A stretch of 64,000 nt of DNA from Polyangiaceae bacterium (GCA_019637295.1 JAHBVX010000003.1:1-64000), one strand, 5' to 3'. Shown: positions 38,688 to 47,686, counted from the stretch's first letter. Made by a program: numbers and translations. The notes: generated from the sequence alone by a model not told the origin.

Positions 38688-38942
38688 ATGACCCGCGACC
38701 TCGATCAAGTGGTCCGAGAGGTGCTCGCGCCGCTGCTGCGCGCCGACGGCGGCGAGCTCCACCTGGTCGTGCTGGACGGCACCCGGGTGCACCTGCACCT
38801 GTCCGGTCGCTTCGCGGGCTGCCCAGGCAACACACTGGCGAAGAACCGCGTGCTCCTCCCGGCGTTGCGCGCCGTCGATCCGGACGCCGAACTCGTGCTC
38901 ACCTCTGGCGCTCTCGTCCCCGAGGGCGCCGAGAAGCTCTGA
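38688..38942 (+). CDS. Nfu/NifU C-terminal-like protein missing one Fe-S Cys
   Basis: The 84-residue protein resembles the NifU C-terminal (Nfu) domain: VREVLAPLLRADGGELHLVV, HLHLSGRFAGCPGNTLAKNR, then RAVDPDAELVLTSG. Nfu domains carry a CxxC that binds an intersubunit 4Fe-4S cluster for delivery to client proteins. Here the first Cys position is Phe42 (FAGC) and only Cys45 remains. A classical bridging cluster from this protein alone is therefore doubtful. It is divergent from rpsP. It might bind a cluster with a partner, or might be an inactive scaffold. No other Fe-S assembly genes are nearby. Confidence 0.75.
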   Translation: MTRDLDQVVREVLAPLLRADGGELHLVVLDGTRVHLHLSGRFAGCPGNTLAKNRVLLPALRAVDPDAELVLTSGALVPEGAEKL

Positions 38943-38945
38943 GCT

Positions 38946-39803
38946 TCACTTCTTCTTCTTCTTCTCTTCCGGCGGCGGCTTGGGCTCTTCTTTGCGGGTG
39001 GCCGCGGCGACGTCCTTGTCGAGGGCGTGGGGATCCTCCACCCGATTCTTGCGATGGCTCGACAGGTTGTTCCAAATGTTGGCGTCCGCGTAGGCCATGC
39101 CGACCACCTTGCCGTGCTCACGGTTGATGGCGCGAACCACCAGACCGCCGTCGGTCCACCGGGCCTCGGTGAAGTTTCGACCGCGGGCGTAGTCGGGCTC
39201 CACGATCTGGGGAGCCACCTCGCCGAATCGCTTGGTCAGGATCTTGAGCGCCTCCTCGAAGCTGGCGCCGTAGGGCCCACCTTCGCGCAGCTTGTGTTCG
39301 TCGTAGATGAGCCAGAGCTTGTCCGCGAAGAAGAAGAAGTTGCGGGTCGTGCCGGTGCGCAGAGTGGTGCGAGTCATGCTCTCGCCGTTGCCGTAGCTGT
39401 ACTCGCCCTTTAGCTCGGACTGGTCGATCCCCGTTGGCAGCGTGCCGAACAGGATCTTGTTGCGGCGCAGCACCGATTTCTTGGTCTCGAGTTCTGCGTC
39501 CAGCGCGTCCATACGCGGGCCCGGCGAGACTTTCTGGTACAAGGGCACGAACTCCTTGTCGAACACCTTGTCGTACACCTTCGCGAGCGCCTCCACGGAC
39601 ATCCCCCACTTGAGGCCCGCGGGTGACAGCGCGATCTTCTTCTTCATCGCCGCGGGGCGGTCCGGCGGCGGCGGCGGCGCCTTCTTGGCCGCCTTCTTCG
39701 CCTGACCGAGAACCAACCCTGGAGCTGCGTCCACCGGAGCGGACCACGACAAACCGACCAAGCTGGCCCCCACGACCAGCGCCCAAATAGACCGGACCTT
39801 CAT
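38946..39803 (-). CDS. Secreted protein with Lys-rich tail, unknown function
   Basis: The 285-residue protein has a signal peptide (residues 1-26, ending PVDAA) and a short Ala/Lys/Pro-rich segment. A soluble domain of about 210 residues follows (LSPAGLKWGMSVEALAKVYD, LKGEYSYGNGESMTRTTLRT, FFFFADKLWLIYDE, FGEVAPQIVEPDYARGR). The tail is acidic then Lys-rich, ending in six Lys. The WGMSVEAL turn and FFF..LW strand suggest a small secreted domain, but no family comes to mind. The ATG has a GGAGGATAGC upstream region. It converges with the Nfu-like gene, 3 bp apart. Confidence 0.65.
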   Translation of the reverse strand: MKVRSIWALVVGASLVGLSWSAPVDAAPGLVLGQAKKAAKKAPPPPPDRPAAMKKKIALSPAGLKWGMSVEALAKVYDKVFDKEFVPLYQKVSPGPRMDALDAELETKKSVLRRNKILFGTLPTGIDQSELKGEYSYGNGESMTRTTLRTGTTRNFFFFADKLWLIYDEHKLREGGPYGASFEEALKILTKRFGEVAPQIVEPDYARGRNFTEARWTDGGLVVRAINREHGKVVGMAYADANIWNNLSSHRKNRVEDPHALDKDVAAATRKEEPKPPPEEKKKKK

Positions 39804-39922
39804 TGCTATCCTCCCGGAATCCTTCTCAGGTGGAGTGTGCTGTGGCAGGACGCTAGCATCGCGACGCGGGCTGGCTCAAGCCACCGACGAGACCCAGGTT
39901 AGACGGCAGCCGCATCGATCCC

Positions 39923-40504
39923 ATGGAACAGTTTCGAATATCTTGCGCCCCTGGGGCCGTTGGCCGACGGCTCCTGCTGGCTTTTGCGCTGCTGGTGCTC
40001 GTCTCGTGCGGGTCGCCTCCGCCCGCCCAGGGCGCTCGGACCGGCCAGCCCCCGGTCTACACTCCAGCCGAAGCCAGCCTGTTCGGCGACACCTTCTCGC
40101 CTGATTTCTTCGGCGCCGAGCGCCCCATCCCCCTGGAGCTGGACCAGAAGCTGGTACGCCGGGTCGCCGCTGCGGACGTGGTGATCGGGGCTCGGTTCTC
40201 CACCGTCAACCGTGAGCGACGGGGCGACCGCCAGCATTTCACGTTGGCGATCAGCCCGCACGGCCCCCAGCTCGCCGGCCCCGGCCGCCCCGAGATCTGG
40301 ACCCTGGAGGTGCCGCCCGAGAGCCCCTCGTACGCCTGGCTGTCCAGCGTCGGCGGTTCCCTCGTGGGAAAATACCTCATCGTGTTCCTGAAGCGCTATA
40401 ACGTCGCGGGCTCGGTCGCGGTCCACTGGCACATCGAGCCGGACACCGAACCCGTGCGCGCCGCCATCGGGCGCGCCAGACTCATCACCGAGGTCGGCAC
40501 ATGA
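39923..40504 (+). CDS. Predicted lipoprotein of unknown function
   Basis: The 193-residue protein has a 28-residue signal ending in LVLVSCGSPPP, so it is a lipoprotein. The mature part has a YTPAEASLFGDTFSPDFFG start, a charged middle, an IWTLEVPPESPSYAWLSSVG core, and a KYLIVFLKRYN strand near the end. Function is unknown. The stop overlaps the map start by 4 bp (ATGA), so it is coupled with methionine aminopeptidase. Confidence 0.65.
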   Translation: MEQFRISCAPGAVGRRLLLAFALLVLVSCGSPPPAQGARTGQPPVYTPAEASLFGDTFSPDFFGAERPIPLELDQKLVRRVAAADVVIGARFSTVNRERRGDRQHFTLAISPHGPQLAGPGRPEIWTLEVPPESPSYAWLSSVGGSLVGKYLIVFLKRYNVAGSVAVHWHIEPDTEPVRAAIGRARLITEVGT

Positions 40505-41328
40505 AGCGTGCGTTGGGCTTTCGTTCGGGAGCCATCGAGATCAAGAGCGCGAAGGAAGTGGACGCGATGCGCGAGGTGGGTCGCCTCGCCGCGGACACGC
40601 TGTGCAAGGTTGGACAGCTGATTCGTCCCGGGCTCACCACTGAAGACATCAACACCTTCGTGCATCGCGAGACGCTGCGTCTGGGTGCCACGCCCGCACC
40701 GCTCAACTACCGCGGGTTCCCCAAGAGCGTGTGTACGAGCATCAACGAGGTCGTGTGCCACGGCATCCCAGGCCCGCGGGCGCTGCAGCAGGGCGACATC
40801 ATCAACGTCGACGTCACGCATATCTACAAGGGCTACTTCGGCGACACGTCGGCCACGTTCTACGTGGGCGAGCCCAGCGACGAGGCGAAGCACGTCACCG
40901 AGGTGTCCCGCCGAAGCCTGCAGCTGGGCCTGGAGCAGGTGCGGGCCGGCGCCCGCCTGGGCGACATTGGAGCCGCGATCCAGGAGTTCGCGGAAGGTCA
41001 GGGCTGCTCCGTCGTTCGCGACTTCGTCGGCCACGGGATCGGCAGGATCTTCCATGACGAGCCGAAGGTCAGCCACGTCGGACAGTGGGGTCGGGGGGCG
41101 CGGCTCAAGGCCGGGATGACCTTCACCATCGAGCCGATGATCAACGTCGGCACCTACGAGGTGCGGATACTGGACGATGACTGGACGGCCATCACGGCGG
41201 ACGGGAAGCTGTCCGCGCAGTTCGAGCACACCGTGCTGGTGACGGAGAGCGGCTACGAGATACTGACCGCGCGCGCTGAGCCGCTGCAGAACAGCGAGCT
41301 GTTCGGCGAGTACTTCGCGGCTGGCTGA
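40501..41328 (+). CDS. map: Type I methionine aminopeptidase
   Basis: Map removes the initiator Met from nascent proteins with small second residues. The 275-residue enzyme carries all five metal ligands: two Asp in INVDVTHIYKGYFGDTSATF, His in GHGIGRIFHDEP, Glu in FTIEPMIN and Glu in QFEHTVLV. The PLNYRGFPKSVCTSINEVVC segment is the family entrance loop. It overlaps a lipoprotein gene by 4 bp. A possible terminator hairpin begins immediately after the stop. Confidence 0.95.
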   Translation: MKRALGFRSGAIEIKSAKEVDAMREVGRLAADTLCKVGQLIRPGLTTEDINTFVHRETLRLGATPAPLNYRGFPKSVCTSINEVVCHGIPGPRALQQGDIINVDVTHIYKGYFGDTSATFYVGEPSDEAKHVTEVSRRSLQLGLEQVRAGARLGDIGAAIQEFAEGQGCSVVRDFVGHGIGRIFHDEPKVSHVGQWGRGARLKAGMTFTIEPMINVGTYEVRILDDDWTAITADGKLSAQFEHTVLVTESGYEILTARAEPLQNSELFGEYFAAG

Positions 41329-41387
41329 GCGGCCAGCCGCCCGGGATCGGGGCTACGCCCAGCCGGCGGGGCCCCCTCACTGGCCGC
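41329..41387 (+). terminator. Candidate stem-loop after map
   Basis: GCGGCCAG (41329-41336) pairs perfectly with CTGGCCGC (41380-41387), with an inner CCGCC/GGCGG pairing. It begins right at the map stop and ends where a promoter-like TTGACG starts. The loop is long and no U-tract follows, so this is a weak terminator prediction. Confidence 0.3.
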
Positions 41388-41416
41388 TTGACGAAATCGC
41401 TACCGGGCGACTAGTT
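41388..41416 (+). promoter_or_regulatory. Candidate sigma70-type promoter for the Fic-like gene
   Basis: TTGACG (41388-41393) and CTAGTT (41411-41416) are separated by 17 bases, about 70 bases before the predicted ATG 41485. The -35 fits well; the -10 is a partial match. It separates map from the Fic-like gene. Confidence 0.4.
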
Positions 41417-41484
41417 TCCTGGAGCCTTGGGTCCGGGTCGGCCGTCCGCCGCTCGGACGCGAATCCTTGCACGTTCGACGGCAA

Positions 41485-43212
41485 ATGACGCCGATGTCGG
41501 CCCGCACCCCGAAGAAATCCCCTCGAAAGGCCGCTCCGTCCCGCCCCAAAGCCGGAGGGAAGGGCAATACTTCGCGAAAAGTGAGCAAGAAGGCGACGGC
41601 TCGACCGGCGCGGCGCCCGGCCAAGCGCAAGCCCGTGGCTTCCCGCCCCGCCGCCAAGCCCCGCAAGAGCTCGCCGAAGGCGAAGTCGAGGAAGCCGCCG
41701 GCTCGACCGGCCCGGAGCAAGGTCGCCCCCAAGAAGGCCCCGCCCAACAAGGCGCGACTGGCGCGAGCGCGCGAGCAGGCGCAAAAGGCGCGAGAGCGCG
41801 AGCGCCTCGCGAAGGAGCGCGAGCGCGAGCGGGCCCGACAGGCGCGCGAGAAGGAAGCCGACAAGCTCGCCAAGCTGCGCGCGAAGGAGAAGCTCGCCAA
41901 GGAGCGGGAACGACAGAAGCTGGCGAAGGAGCGCGAGCGGGAGCGGCAGCTGCGCGCCAAGGAGAAAGCGCGCCTCGAGAAGGAGCGCCAGAAGGCCCGG
42001 GACGCGGAGAAGCGCCGACGGGAGGCCGAGCGCGAGCGGGAGCGACTCGAACGGGAGGCCGAGCGCGAGCGCGTGCGCGAAGAGGCCCGTCGGGCAAAAG
42101 AAGAAGAGCGCGCGCAGCGTGAAGCCGCGCGTGAGGCGTATCGGCTAGCCAAGGAGGCCGAGCGCGAGCGACTACGACGAGATCGCGAGGCCGCCAAGCG
42201 TGCGCTCGAGGGCAAGGTGGCACGCTTGACGAAGCGGGCCCAGCGCGCCGCCGGCGTGGGACGCTCCAGCACCACGCGGGTCTATCGCCCGGACGCCATC
42301 CCGAACCAGAGCGGTACGTCCCTGCGCCGGTCCTCCGACGACAGTCGCTTCGCCAACCTGCGCGCCCCCGCGACGGTTACGCCCGAGGTGCTGCTGGAGC
42401 CCCCCCCGGAGCCGCCCGCGCCCGCGCCGCCGCCCCCGCCCCCGCCGCCGGATCGGGTGGAGGAGCGCTACGCGCTGATCCAGACTCGGCTCGCCGACTG
42501 CGGGGAGGAGTTCCGCCGCGAGTACAGCGAGAGCTTCGACATGTCGTGGATCTATCACGACAGTGCGCTCGAGGGCGTGGTCTACACCTACCAAGAGCTC
42601 AAGACCGCCATCGACCCCAGAGTGACCGTCGTGCCCGACTCGAGCATGCAGCCCGTGTGCGAGGAGATCCGCCGGCACAAGTCCGCGCTCGACCTGGTAC
42701 GGGACCTCGGAGAGAAGAAGCGTTCGCCCATCACGGTAGACGTGATCAAGAAGATCTACCTGGTGCTTCACCCGGAGGAGGGGGACCTCAAGAGCGTGAA
42801 GTATCGTAAGGACATCCCTCAGCATCGTCTGTATTTCCACGAGTACGCGCCCCCGGACAAGATCGCCTATCGCGTGCGCCAGGTCGTGGATTGGCTCAAC
42901 GGCCCCGAGCCCAAGAAGATCAAGGACCCCATCCGAGTCGCCGCGCGCGTGCAGTACGATCTGGTTCGCGTCTTTCCGTTCGCGCAAGACAGCGGCAAGG
43001 TGGCGCGCTTGCTCATGAACATACTCTTGCTGCGCGCCGGACACCCGCCCGCCATCATGCACTCGACGGAGCGGCAGCGTTACTACGAGGCGCTCAAGGG
43101 CTCACTGCCGGTGATCATCGCCATGGTCCGTGAGGCGATCAACAACGGCCTCACGAGCATCGAGAAGCGACTCGACGACCGAGACGCCAAGCTGCGCGGT
43201 TTCGCGGGCTGA
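41485..43212 (+). CDS. Basic coiled-coil protein with a degenerate C-terminal Fic domain
   Basis: The 575-residue protein has three parts. Residues 1-90 are very Lys/Ala/Pro/Arg-rich. Residues about 90-255 are an almost uninterrupted E/R/K/A coiled-coil or charged helix. After a Pro-rich linker (about 305-323) comes a Fic-like domain (about 351-549). It keeps the Fic layout: an inhibitory-helix-like DSALEG (coding 42559-42576), HRLYFHEYAPPDKIAYRV, VDWLNG, and the core followed by LLMNILLLRAGHPPAI. The core HPFx(D/E)GNGRxxR is FPFAQDSGKVAR (residues 497-508): the catalytic His is Phe and Asp/Glu, Asn and the first Arg are replaced. AMPylation is unlikely. ATG 41494 is an alternative start. Confidence 0.8.
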   Translation: MTPMSARTPKKSPRKAAPSRPKAGGKGNTSRKVSKKATARPARRPAKRKPVASRPAAKPRKSSPKAKSRKPPARPARSKVAPKKAPPNKARLARAREQAQKARERERLAKERERERARQAREKEADKLAKLRAKEKLAKERERQKLAKERERERQLRAKEKARLEKERQKARDAEKRRREAERERERLEREAERERVREEARRAKEEERAQREAAREAYRLAKEAERERLRRDREAAKRALEGKVARLTKRAQRAAGVGRSSTTRVYRPDAIPNQSGTSLRRSSDDSRFANLRAPATVTPEVLLEPPPEPPAPAPPPPPPPPDRVEERYALIQTRLADCGEEFRREYSESFDMSWIYHDSALEGVVYTYQELKTAIDPRVTVVPDSSMQPVCEEIRRHKSALDLVRDLGEKKRSPITVDVIKKIYLVLHPEEGDLKSVKYRKDIPQHRLYFHEYAPPDKIAYRVRQVVDWLNGPEPKKIKDPIRVAARVQYDLVRVFPFAQDSGKVARLLMNILLLRAGHPPAIMHSTERQRYYEALKGSLPVIIAMVREAINNGLTSIEKRLDDRDAKLRGFAG

Positions 43213-43225
43213 GCTTGGCCCGCGC

Positions 43226-44611
43226 TCAGCGCGCGGTCTCGCGACGGCGCGGGGCGCCGATCGCGTCCCAGCCGGTGGCCAACCCGAGCCTCGCGACCGC
43301 GACGTTGTAGTCGAACACCGCGGACATGTAGCCGAAGCGCTTGAGCGCGTACTCCTTGGCGGGGTCGGCGATGTCGTCGTCATCGAAGGTCCCCACGTCG
43401 ATGCCTTGCTGCACCTTGATCAGCCACTGCTTGGCCAACTTGAGCGCGCGGCGCGCCGTCTCCAGCCGTTTGGCAGCGGACGTCGCCTCGGCGAACGCCT
43501 CCTCCACCTCGACCGCCACGCCGCCGAGGGCGAACCGCTCGGTGGCGCGCATCTCCTCCAGCTGCGCCTCCGCTTGCGCGACGCGCGCCGTCTGCGGCAA
43601 GAAGTCGAGCTTCCATCGCAACACGAGCGCAGCGCCGTAGTGGAAGTAGTTGGCGCGATCGTAGACGTACGGATTGGTCTGATCGGTGACCTCGGGCGCG
43701 CGCGCCCAGCGCGCGTGCGCGCCGACGCCGAGATCCGGGTAGTAGCGGGAGCGCTCGAGCGCGACCTGTGCCCGGCGCGCGCTGACGCCGGCGCGAGCCA
43801 TGTTCACTTCCGGGCGAAAGAGCCGCGCCGCGTCCAAATAGCGAGGCAGTGGGCCGAGGGTGTGGGGGTGGCGCTCGAGCGGGCGATCCGGCACGTCCAT
43901 GGCGCCGCGGACGCCGGTGAGGAAACGCAGGCCAGACAGCGCGATCGTCTCCTGCTTCTTGGCTTCACTCTCGCGCCCCTCGAGATCCGCCCGGTGGAGC
44001 TTGAGCTTGATCAGCTCGATGTCGTCACCGTCACCGTCCTCGATCTTGTCCTCCATGCGGCCGATGTACTTGTCCATGCGCCGGGTGGCATCGTCGATGA
44101 GCAGCAGCGCGTCACGGGCCAGTTGCACCCCGTAGAAGGCGCGATGGACGGCCAAGCGAACCTGGTTCTTCTCCTTCTTGACCTCGTGCTCGCCAACCGA
44201 CACTTGCGCCTCGGCCGCGCTCCACAGGTTGGTGATCTTGCCGAAGGTCCAGAGCGGCAAGGCGCCCTCGATGCCCAGCTGCCAGGCCAGCGCCATGTTG
44301 CTCGTGAGCGAGGCGTCCGTGTTCGGGCTGTACACGTTCGTGCCCCGGATGGTGGGCGCGGGGCCGAGCCCACCGCTCAGGGAGAACTCACTGTACGGCT
44401 GAGTCTTGGCCTGACGCAGCTGGGCCCGCTTGTGATCGAGACGCGCCATGGCCTCGTGGACCTTGGGGTAGTTCCGCTCTGCCAGCAGCAGGCAGCGCTC
44501 CAGCTCGTAGACCGGCCCGCGGCCGCCGCCCGACCGCGTGTCCGCCGCCGCGGACGCGGCCAGCGTCAAGCTGAGGGCGCAGCCGGATGCGCAGAGCGCC
44601 GATCGCATCAT
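43226..44611 (-). CDS. TolC family outer-membrane channel protein
   Basis: The 461-residue protein has a signal peptide (residues 1-22) and the two-repeat, long-helix pattern of TolC-family outer membrane factors. The first part carries LLLAERNYPKVHEAMARLDH and LAVHRAFYGVQLARDALLLI. The second has ARAGVSARRAQVALERSRYY then PDLGVGAHARWARAP and EVEEAFAEATSAAKRLETAR. It probably forms the exit duct of an efflux pump or type I secretion system. No inner-membrane pump genes are adjacent. Two ATG codons in a row (44611 and 44608) start the reading frame. It lies 77 bp downstream of a diguanylate cyclase gene and converges with the Fic-like gene. Confidence 0.82.
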   Translation of the reverse strand: MMRSALCASGCALSLTLAASAAADTRSGGGRGPVYELERCLLLAERNYPKVHEAMARLDHKRAQLRQAKTQPYSEFSLSGGLGPAPTIRGTNVYSPNTDASLTSNMALAWQLGIEGALPLWTFGKITNLWSAAEAQVSVGEHEVKKEKNQVRLAVHRAFYGVQLARDALLLIDDATRRMDKYIGRMEDKIEDGDGDDIELIKLKLHRADLEGRESEAKKQETIALSGLRFLTGVRGAMDVPDRPLERHPHTLGPLPRYLDAARLFRPEVNMARAGVSARRAQVALERSRYYPDLGVGAHARWARAPEVTDQTNPYVYDRANYFHYGAALVLRWKLDFLPQTARVAQAEAQLEEMRATERFALGGVAVEVEEAFAEATSAAKRLETARRALKLAKQWLIKVQQGIDVGTFDDDDIADPAKEYALKRFGYMSAVFDYNVAVARLGLATGWDAIGAPRRRETAR

Positions 44612-44688
44612 CGTGGCCAGCGTACTGCCCGATCCCGGAAGTCTCAATCGGGATTCGGCCCGAGCGGCGCCGGCACCGCGCCGCAGCG

Positions 44689-45804
44689 TCACTCCGGTTT
44701 GCGACGGCTCGCCGGCGGGTGGTCCGAGCGAGGGCGCTTGGGCGGTCGGCTCGACAAGGGGCGCGGACGGTCGCGCTCTGCCACGGGCTCTCCCACCACG
44801 GGGGTGTACAGGTAGCCATGCTGCTGAAACACGCAGATGCGACTGCCACCGTCACGCTTGGCCTGGTGCAGCGCTGCGTCCGCGGCGCGCAGGAGCGCGT
44901 CCTTGGTGCGGACGTCCCGCGACGGGTACAGCGCTACGCCCATCGACAGGGTCATGCGAAAGGGTCGCGCCCCTTCGCCGAAGAAGGTCTTGTCGGTCAC
45001 CTCTCTCCAGATCCGTTCGGCCACGGTGACCGAGCCGGCGAAGTGGGTGCTGGGCAGCACGACGAGGAACTCGTCTCCGCCGAAGCGAGCGACCACATCC
45101 ACCTCGCGTACGCTGCGTTTGATCGTCTCCGACACGCCCTGGATCACCTCATCGCCGCTGGCGCGACCGTCCGAGTCGTTGAGGCCTTGCAGGCGGTCGA
45201 TGTCGATCACGACGCAGGCGAGCGGATCGTGATAGCGCTCGGCCCGCTTGAACTCCTCGGCCAGGCGTGAGTGCAGGTAGCGATAATTGTACAGCCCCGT
45301 CAGCTCGTCGTGAACGCTGAGTTGCTCGAGCTTGGCGCGGGCGGTGACCACATGATCGTGCAGCTTCTTGATGCGCAGCATGGCCTCGACGCGCGCGATG
45401 AGCTCGCGCTCGTCATAGGGCTTGCACACGTAGTCGTCCGCGCCGAGACGGAGCCCCTCGACCCGGCTGGCGGTGTCGGTCTTCACGGTCACGAGCACGA
45501 CCGGGAGGAACGTGTCCGCTGTCATGCTCTTGAGCAGACGGCAGGCCTCGAGGCCCGTCAGACGAGGCATCAAGATGTCGAGCAGCACGAGGTCGACCCC
45601 GCCCCGCCCCACGCGCTCCACCGCCGCCTGTCCGTCGTCCACCGCCTCGACGCGAAAGCCGTGACTACGCAGCATGTTGACCAACAGTTCCCGCGTGAGC
45701 CGCTCGTCATCTGCGACCACGATGGTCGAGCCGATCACCGAGCGGGTCACGCCGCTGGCCGACAGAGGAGGCTCGCTCGGGCGCGGCGGCTCGCTGGTCG
45801 TCAT
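44689..45804 (-). CDS. Response regulator diguanylate cyclase (REC-GGDEF)
   Basis: The 371-residue protein has a receiver domain (about 26-145) with VVADDE, phospho-acceptor Asp76 in LVLLDILMPRL, and KPYD. A GGDEF domain follows (about 160-330), with an intact RFGGDEF (242-246) and a product-inhibition I-site RxxD at 233-236, five residues before GGDEF. It should make c-di-GMP upon phosphorylation. The N-terminal Pro/Ser tail and C-terminal Arg/Pro-rich tail are low complexity. No histidine kinase is adjacent. It is upstream of tolC on the same strand. Confidence 0.93.
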   Translation of the reverse strand: MTTSEPPRPSEPPLSASGVTRSVIGSTIVVADDERLTRELLVNMLRSHGFRVEAVDDGQAAVERVGRGGVDLVLLDILMPRLTGLEACRLLKSMTADTFLPVVLVTVKTDTASRVEGLRLGADDYVCKPYDERELIARVEAMLRIKKLHDHVVTARAKLEQLSVHDELTGLYNYRYLHSRLAEEFKRAERYHDPLACVVIDIDRLQGLNDSDGRASGDEVIQGVSETIKRSVREVDVVARFGGDEFLVVLPSTHFAGSVTVAERIWREVTDKTFFGEGARPFRMTLSMGVALYPSRDVRTKDALLRAADAALHQAKRDGGSRICVFQQHGYLYTPVVGEPVAERDRPRPLSSRPPKRPRSDHPPASRRKPE

Positions 45805-45880
45805 GCGCTCACAGGCTACTCGAAATCGGGCCCGCCGGCGTGCTGGACCCCACGGGACCGAGTTTCTGGCGCTGGTGGGG

Positions 45881-47671
45881 TCAGGGCAACAGGTCGAGGG
45901 TCACGACCGCGTCCACGCCGCCGCGCCCGATGCGCCTGCTCACGCCGGCCTGGGCCGACAGGCAATCACACGGGTGCCGATAGCCGAGCGCCTTGCCCAG
46001 GCTGACGTACTCGCGTCGCTGCAGATCCCAGTCGCTGGTGACGCTGCTCGCGAGCCACCGCGTCCAACCGAGGCCTGCGTCGACACCGAGCGACCAACCC
46101 GCGCGAGCGAGGGCGCCGAGCTCGAGGCCATCCCAGTCCTGTGTGGCCACCGCGCGACCCGTAGCCGAGCTCCGCGCTCGACGCCCGGCGAGGCGCGAGG
46201 TGAGGTGCCAGCCACGTTCATTGCCGGCGCGGGCCAGGGCTTGTGCGTGAAGCGCGTCGTGACCATCGAGCGGCGCCGAGCCATCCAGACCCAGCGCGCC
46301 CTGGGCGAAGTCGGCCACCGCGCGCCCGCCGACCCACGGCTGGAGCCGCTCGCCGGCGCCCGCGTGGCCTCCCCGGACGCGCACCGTCAGCCCCTCGCCC
46401 GTCGACCAGCGTCCCAGGGTGCTGTCCACGCCCGCGAGCGCGAAGACCGCGGCGGATGGCGGCGCGATCGGCGAGCCCGGGCCCGGCGGCCCGCCGCGCC
46501 AGACCGCCTCCAGCAGCGGCTCGACGCGATGACGGAGGCCGCCCGCAAAGCGCCGCTCGAGCGCTACCCCGCTACGCGCGCGGAGCGTCGCCCACAGGGC
46601 GCTGTCTGCGCGTCGATCCGTCTGCTGCACCAGGCTGCCCTGCGTGGCTTCGAACTCGCTCCGCACCACCCCGACGGCCGGAGAGACGACGAGGCGGGCT
46701 CGCTGCAGCGACACCATTTGCTCGCCCTCGCCGCCGCTGAGGCTGAGCACCGCCGCCCCTGCGCTCAACTCACCCGCGTCGCCGAGGGGGTGATCGGCGC
46801 CGAGCACCAGACGCGGGCCCCAGGACCACGGCGCGGTGAGCGCCGCCCCGCGCGGCGCGAGGCCAACGGCGCCGACGCCGAAGGTCAGCGGCGGGGCGCG
46901 CGTCGCCGCGTCCAGCCGTGCGCTGTCCCAGCGTCGGGCCGGGGGCTCGACCTCCGTCACTCCACGGGCGGCTCGTGCGCCGCGCAGGGAGTCCACGCTG
47001 GCGGTCACCGCGCCGCTCGGTGCCACCCGGCCGTAGCCTCGCATGTCGACGGTCGCCAGGCTCTGCCGCAGATGGTCGAACCGGACGCGCGTCGAGGTCG
47101 TGCGCGTGCTGAGCTCGACGCGCGCATCCACCCCGCCCTGCAGGTAACCGCCCGCCCGCAGCGCGACGCTGGCGTCCTGTCCGAGCGGCAGATGCACACC
47201 GGTGGACAGCAGCAGGCCGTCCTCTCCGCGATAGGCGAGGTTGGGCAAGAGCAGGCCCGGGCGGTTCGGAGCGCGCAGCCAGATGGCGGGCGCCCACAAG
47301 ACGGGTACGCCGTAGACCCGGACCGTCGGCTGACGAACCAACAGATCCGTCGGTGGCGCGACCAGCGCCGAGGAGAAGCCCAAGGAAACCGGCGAGTCGT
47401 CGCAGGGACAGAGCTGCACCGAGCCGCTGCCGTCGGCCTCCACACCAGACGGTCCGCGCCGCAGCACCAGTCGCTCGCTGTGCAGCCGGTAGCGTCCAAC
47501 GCGGATCTCCACGTCACCCTCGAGCTTCAGCGTCTGCAGCTCGGGGTCCAGCTCGACCTTCCCCGCGCTGAAGTCCACGCGATACTCGAGCGGGTCCGCC
47601 TCGGCAGCGAGCGCAGACCGGGCGCCCAGCAGCAATACGACACCGAGTCGGCACCCTGCGCGACTAGTCAC
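45881..47671 (-). CDS. LptD-like outer-membrane LPS-assembly protein
   Basis: The 596-residue protein has a signal sequence (ending ALAAE). An OstA-like N-terminal region follows (VELDPELQTLKLEGDVEI, YRLHSERLVLRRGP), then VYGVPVLWAPAIWLRAPNRP with GLLLPNLAYRGEDGLLL. That 'vpv...aPaiWlr..nRpGLLLP' block is characteristic of LptD. The rest is beta-barrel-like, ending VDAVVTLDLLP. It is shorter than typical LptD (about 780). It carries a CPC pair at 88/90 and a CDC pair at 568/570, in places similar to the disulfide pairs of E. coli LptD. It is coupled with a 195-residue partner upstream. Confidence 0.75.
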   Translation of the reverse strand: MTSRAGCRLGVVLLLGARSALAAEADPLEYRVDFSAGKVELDPELQTLKLEGDVEIRVGRYRLHSERLVLRRGPSGVEADGSGSVQLCPCDDSPVSLGFSSALVAPPTDLLVRQPTVRVYGVPVLWAPAIWLRAPNRPGLLLPNLAYRGEDGLLLSTGVHLPLGQDASVALRAGGYLQGGVDARVELSTRTTSTRVRFDHLRQSLATVDMRGYGRVAPSGAVTASVDSLRGARAARGVTEVEPPARRWDSARLDAATRAPPLTFGVGAVGLAPRGAALTAPWSWGPRLVLGADHPLGDAGELSAGAAVLSLSGGEGEQMVSLQRARLVVSPAVGVVRSEFEATQGSLVQQTDRRADSALWATLRARSGVALERRFAGGLRHRVEPLLEAVWRGGPPGPGSPIAPPSAAVFALAGVDSTLGRWSTGEGLTVRVRGGHAGAGERLQPWVGGRAVADFAQGALGLDGSAPLDGHDALHAQALARAGNERGWHLTSRLAGRRARSSATGRAVATQDWDGLELGALARAGWSLGVDAGLGWTRWLASSVTSDWDLQRREYVSLGKALGYRHPCDCLSAQAGVSRRIGRGGVDAVVTLDLLP

Positions 47672-47686
47672 GTCCTTCGAGCAGCC

